Assembly (NCBI GenBank): GCA_905233595.1
Contig: CAJOFI010000220.1
Location: 1,142 to 6,772, forward strand
Direction: 5' to 3'
Source: an uncultured Oscillospiraceae bacterium
Lineage (GTDB): Bacteria; Bacillota; Clostridia; Oscillospirales; Oscillospiraceae
Length of the DNA stretch: 5,631 nucleotides
The notes below the pieces were generated by a model that was not told the origin of the DNA, searched no databases, and saw nothing but the letters and a program-made list of their open reading frames with translations. The position numbers were made by a program, and so were the translations under genes. Of this stretch, positions 5,015 through 5,631 are shown one piece after another (the first letter of the stretch is position 1; each line of letters begins with the position of its first letter).

Positions 5015-5097
5015 TATGGAGTCCCCCTTCGGGGGACAGATTTAATCCGTCGCGAAGCGACACCATAATTATTCACTATTCACTATTCACTATTCAT
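4985..5097. mobile_element. 113-bp inverted-repeat element between convergent genes (MITE-like)
   Basis: Bases 4985-5019 and 5063-5097 are 35-bp inverted repeats with two mismatches, built from GAATAGT-type heptamers and ending inward in AATAATTATGG. The 43-bp core holds two compact hairpins: GTCCCCC/GGGGGAC with loop TTC (5021-5037) and GTCGC/GCGAC with loop GAA (5049-5061). The whole element can fold back on itself and could stop transcription from both neighbours. Its core resembles part of the larger element at 1706-1993 (CCCCC-TYC-GGGGG, then a GTCG...GAC motif). No coding capacity. Confidence 0.65.
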
Positions 5098-5107
5098 GCT
5101 TAATTTT

Positions 5108-5631
5108 TTATTTCCCCGTGCCGACCGTGTCGTCCGCTTTCGCAGTAAGCCCCACGGTGCCCGCCGCGACGGCGGCGAGTGCGAGGGCTCCGCCCGCCAC
5201 GAGCATCGGCGCCGCGCCCTGGCTGCCCGCGATGCGGGAGAAGGTGAGATCGGCGAAAGCGCTGCTCAGGACTCCGGCGGCCGCGAGCGCGGCGCCGCTC
5301 AGCCCGAGGATGCCGAGGAGCTTGTTCCGCCCCATCAGCCCGAACGTGCCCCCGATCAGGCCGAGCAGCGCGGCGGCGGCGACGAACGCGATGCCGACGA
5401 GGCGCCTTGTCAGCTCCTCCGTCACGGCCTCAGTGTTATCCTCGACGTAGCTGCGTCCTGCGGCTGTGGCGACGTAAGCCTGGTCAAGATCCAGGTCGGT
5501 CGCGTTTTTCATGTAAGAGTAGTTCCCGCCCAGCCGGTCGGCGATGGGGATCAGCTCCGCGTCGGCGGGCGTCGCCAGCAGCGTCTCCAGCCCTTCGATG
5601 ATCTGGTCGCGCCCGTCCTCAAAGGCGGCGA
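5108..5631 (-). CDS. C-terminal part of a membrane protein with three transmembrane helices (partial)
   Basis: The frame is open from its TAA at 5108 to the right edge, so at least 173 C-terminal residues are present and the start lies outside the window. An internal ATG at 5512 has no ribosome site and is not a likely start. The visible N-terminal half (about 1-75) is soluble and acidic, with DGRDQIIEGLETLLATPADA and DNTEAVTEELTRR. Three Ala/Gly/Leu-rich hydrophobic segments follow at about 77-99, 104-126 and 139-162, then a short polar tail. The Ala/Leu-rich pre-membrane region could be the end of a long helical extracellular domain, but I do not recognise the family. It converges with the peptidase gene across the 113-bp element. 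Confidence 0.7.
   Translation of the reverse strand, partial: AAFEDGRDQIIEGLETLLATPADAELIPIADRLGGNYSYMKNATDLDLDQAYVATAAGRSYVEDNTEAVTEELTRRLVGIAFVAAAALLGLIGGTFGLMGRNKLLGILGLSGAALAAAGVLSSAFADLTFSRIAGSQGAAPMLVAGGALALAAVAAGTVGLTAKADDTVGTGK

Noticed and set aside
5108..5512. Treating ATG at 5512 as the start of a 134-aa membrane protein
   Set aside because: There is no ribosome site, and the frame stays open with protein-like sequence to the window edge.

Overview
The window looks like a chromosomal segment of a GC-rich Gram-positive anaerobe, most likely a Clostridia member of the Oscillospiraceae type. This rests on inference: strong AGGAGG ribosome sites, consensus sigma-A promoters, a DegV protein, a short YgjP-type metallopeptidase, and gut-Clostridia style intergenic mosaic repeats. 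It appears to be the junction between a phage-derived module on the left and ordinary host genes on the right.

Left part (1-1708). A phage packaging block runs leftward. It holds a 23-codon ORF, a 79-codon ORF overlapping it by GTGA, and the start of the terminase large subunit (Walker A present), which runs off the window. Facing right is a complete 260-aa repressor of the HTH plus S24 self-cleaving type. The roughly 275-bp AT-rich gap between them carries two good divergent promoters and at least six copies of a GTTCGGTT-like operator element, so both directions are probably controlled by this repressor. Finding terminase genes rather than cro or replication genes on the other side of the repressor is unusual.

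Middle (1709-2003). A roughly 290-bp non-coding element with 25-bp terminal inverted repeats (24/25 match) encloses a perfect 20-bp bidirectional terminator hairpin and GC-rich hairpins. It lies between convergent genes.

Right part (2004-5631). A leftward pair encodes a leucine-rich-repeat lipoprotein followed by a DegV/FakB-like fatty-acid-binding protein. Divergent from it is a YgjP/DUF45 metallopeptidase. The two divergent transcription units appear to share one palindromic -35 hexamer (TTGCAA), with a 17-bp spacer on each side. After the peptidase comes a second, 113-bp inverted-repeat element. Last is the C-terminal part of a leftward three-helix membrane protein whose frame stays open through the right window edge.

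The most striking cross-cutting signal is heptamer-periodic DNA at the 3' ends of several genes: TTAGNNN at 277-353, TTTTGAG at 1703-1723 and 1976-2003, and GAATAGT at 4962-5014 and 5070-5097. In four genes the array begins at, or includes, the stop codon. No RNA genes, CRISPR array, integrase or transposase were seen.
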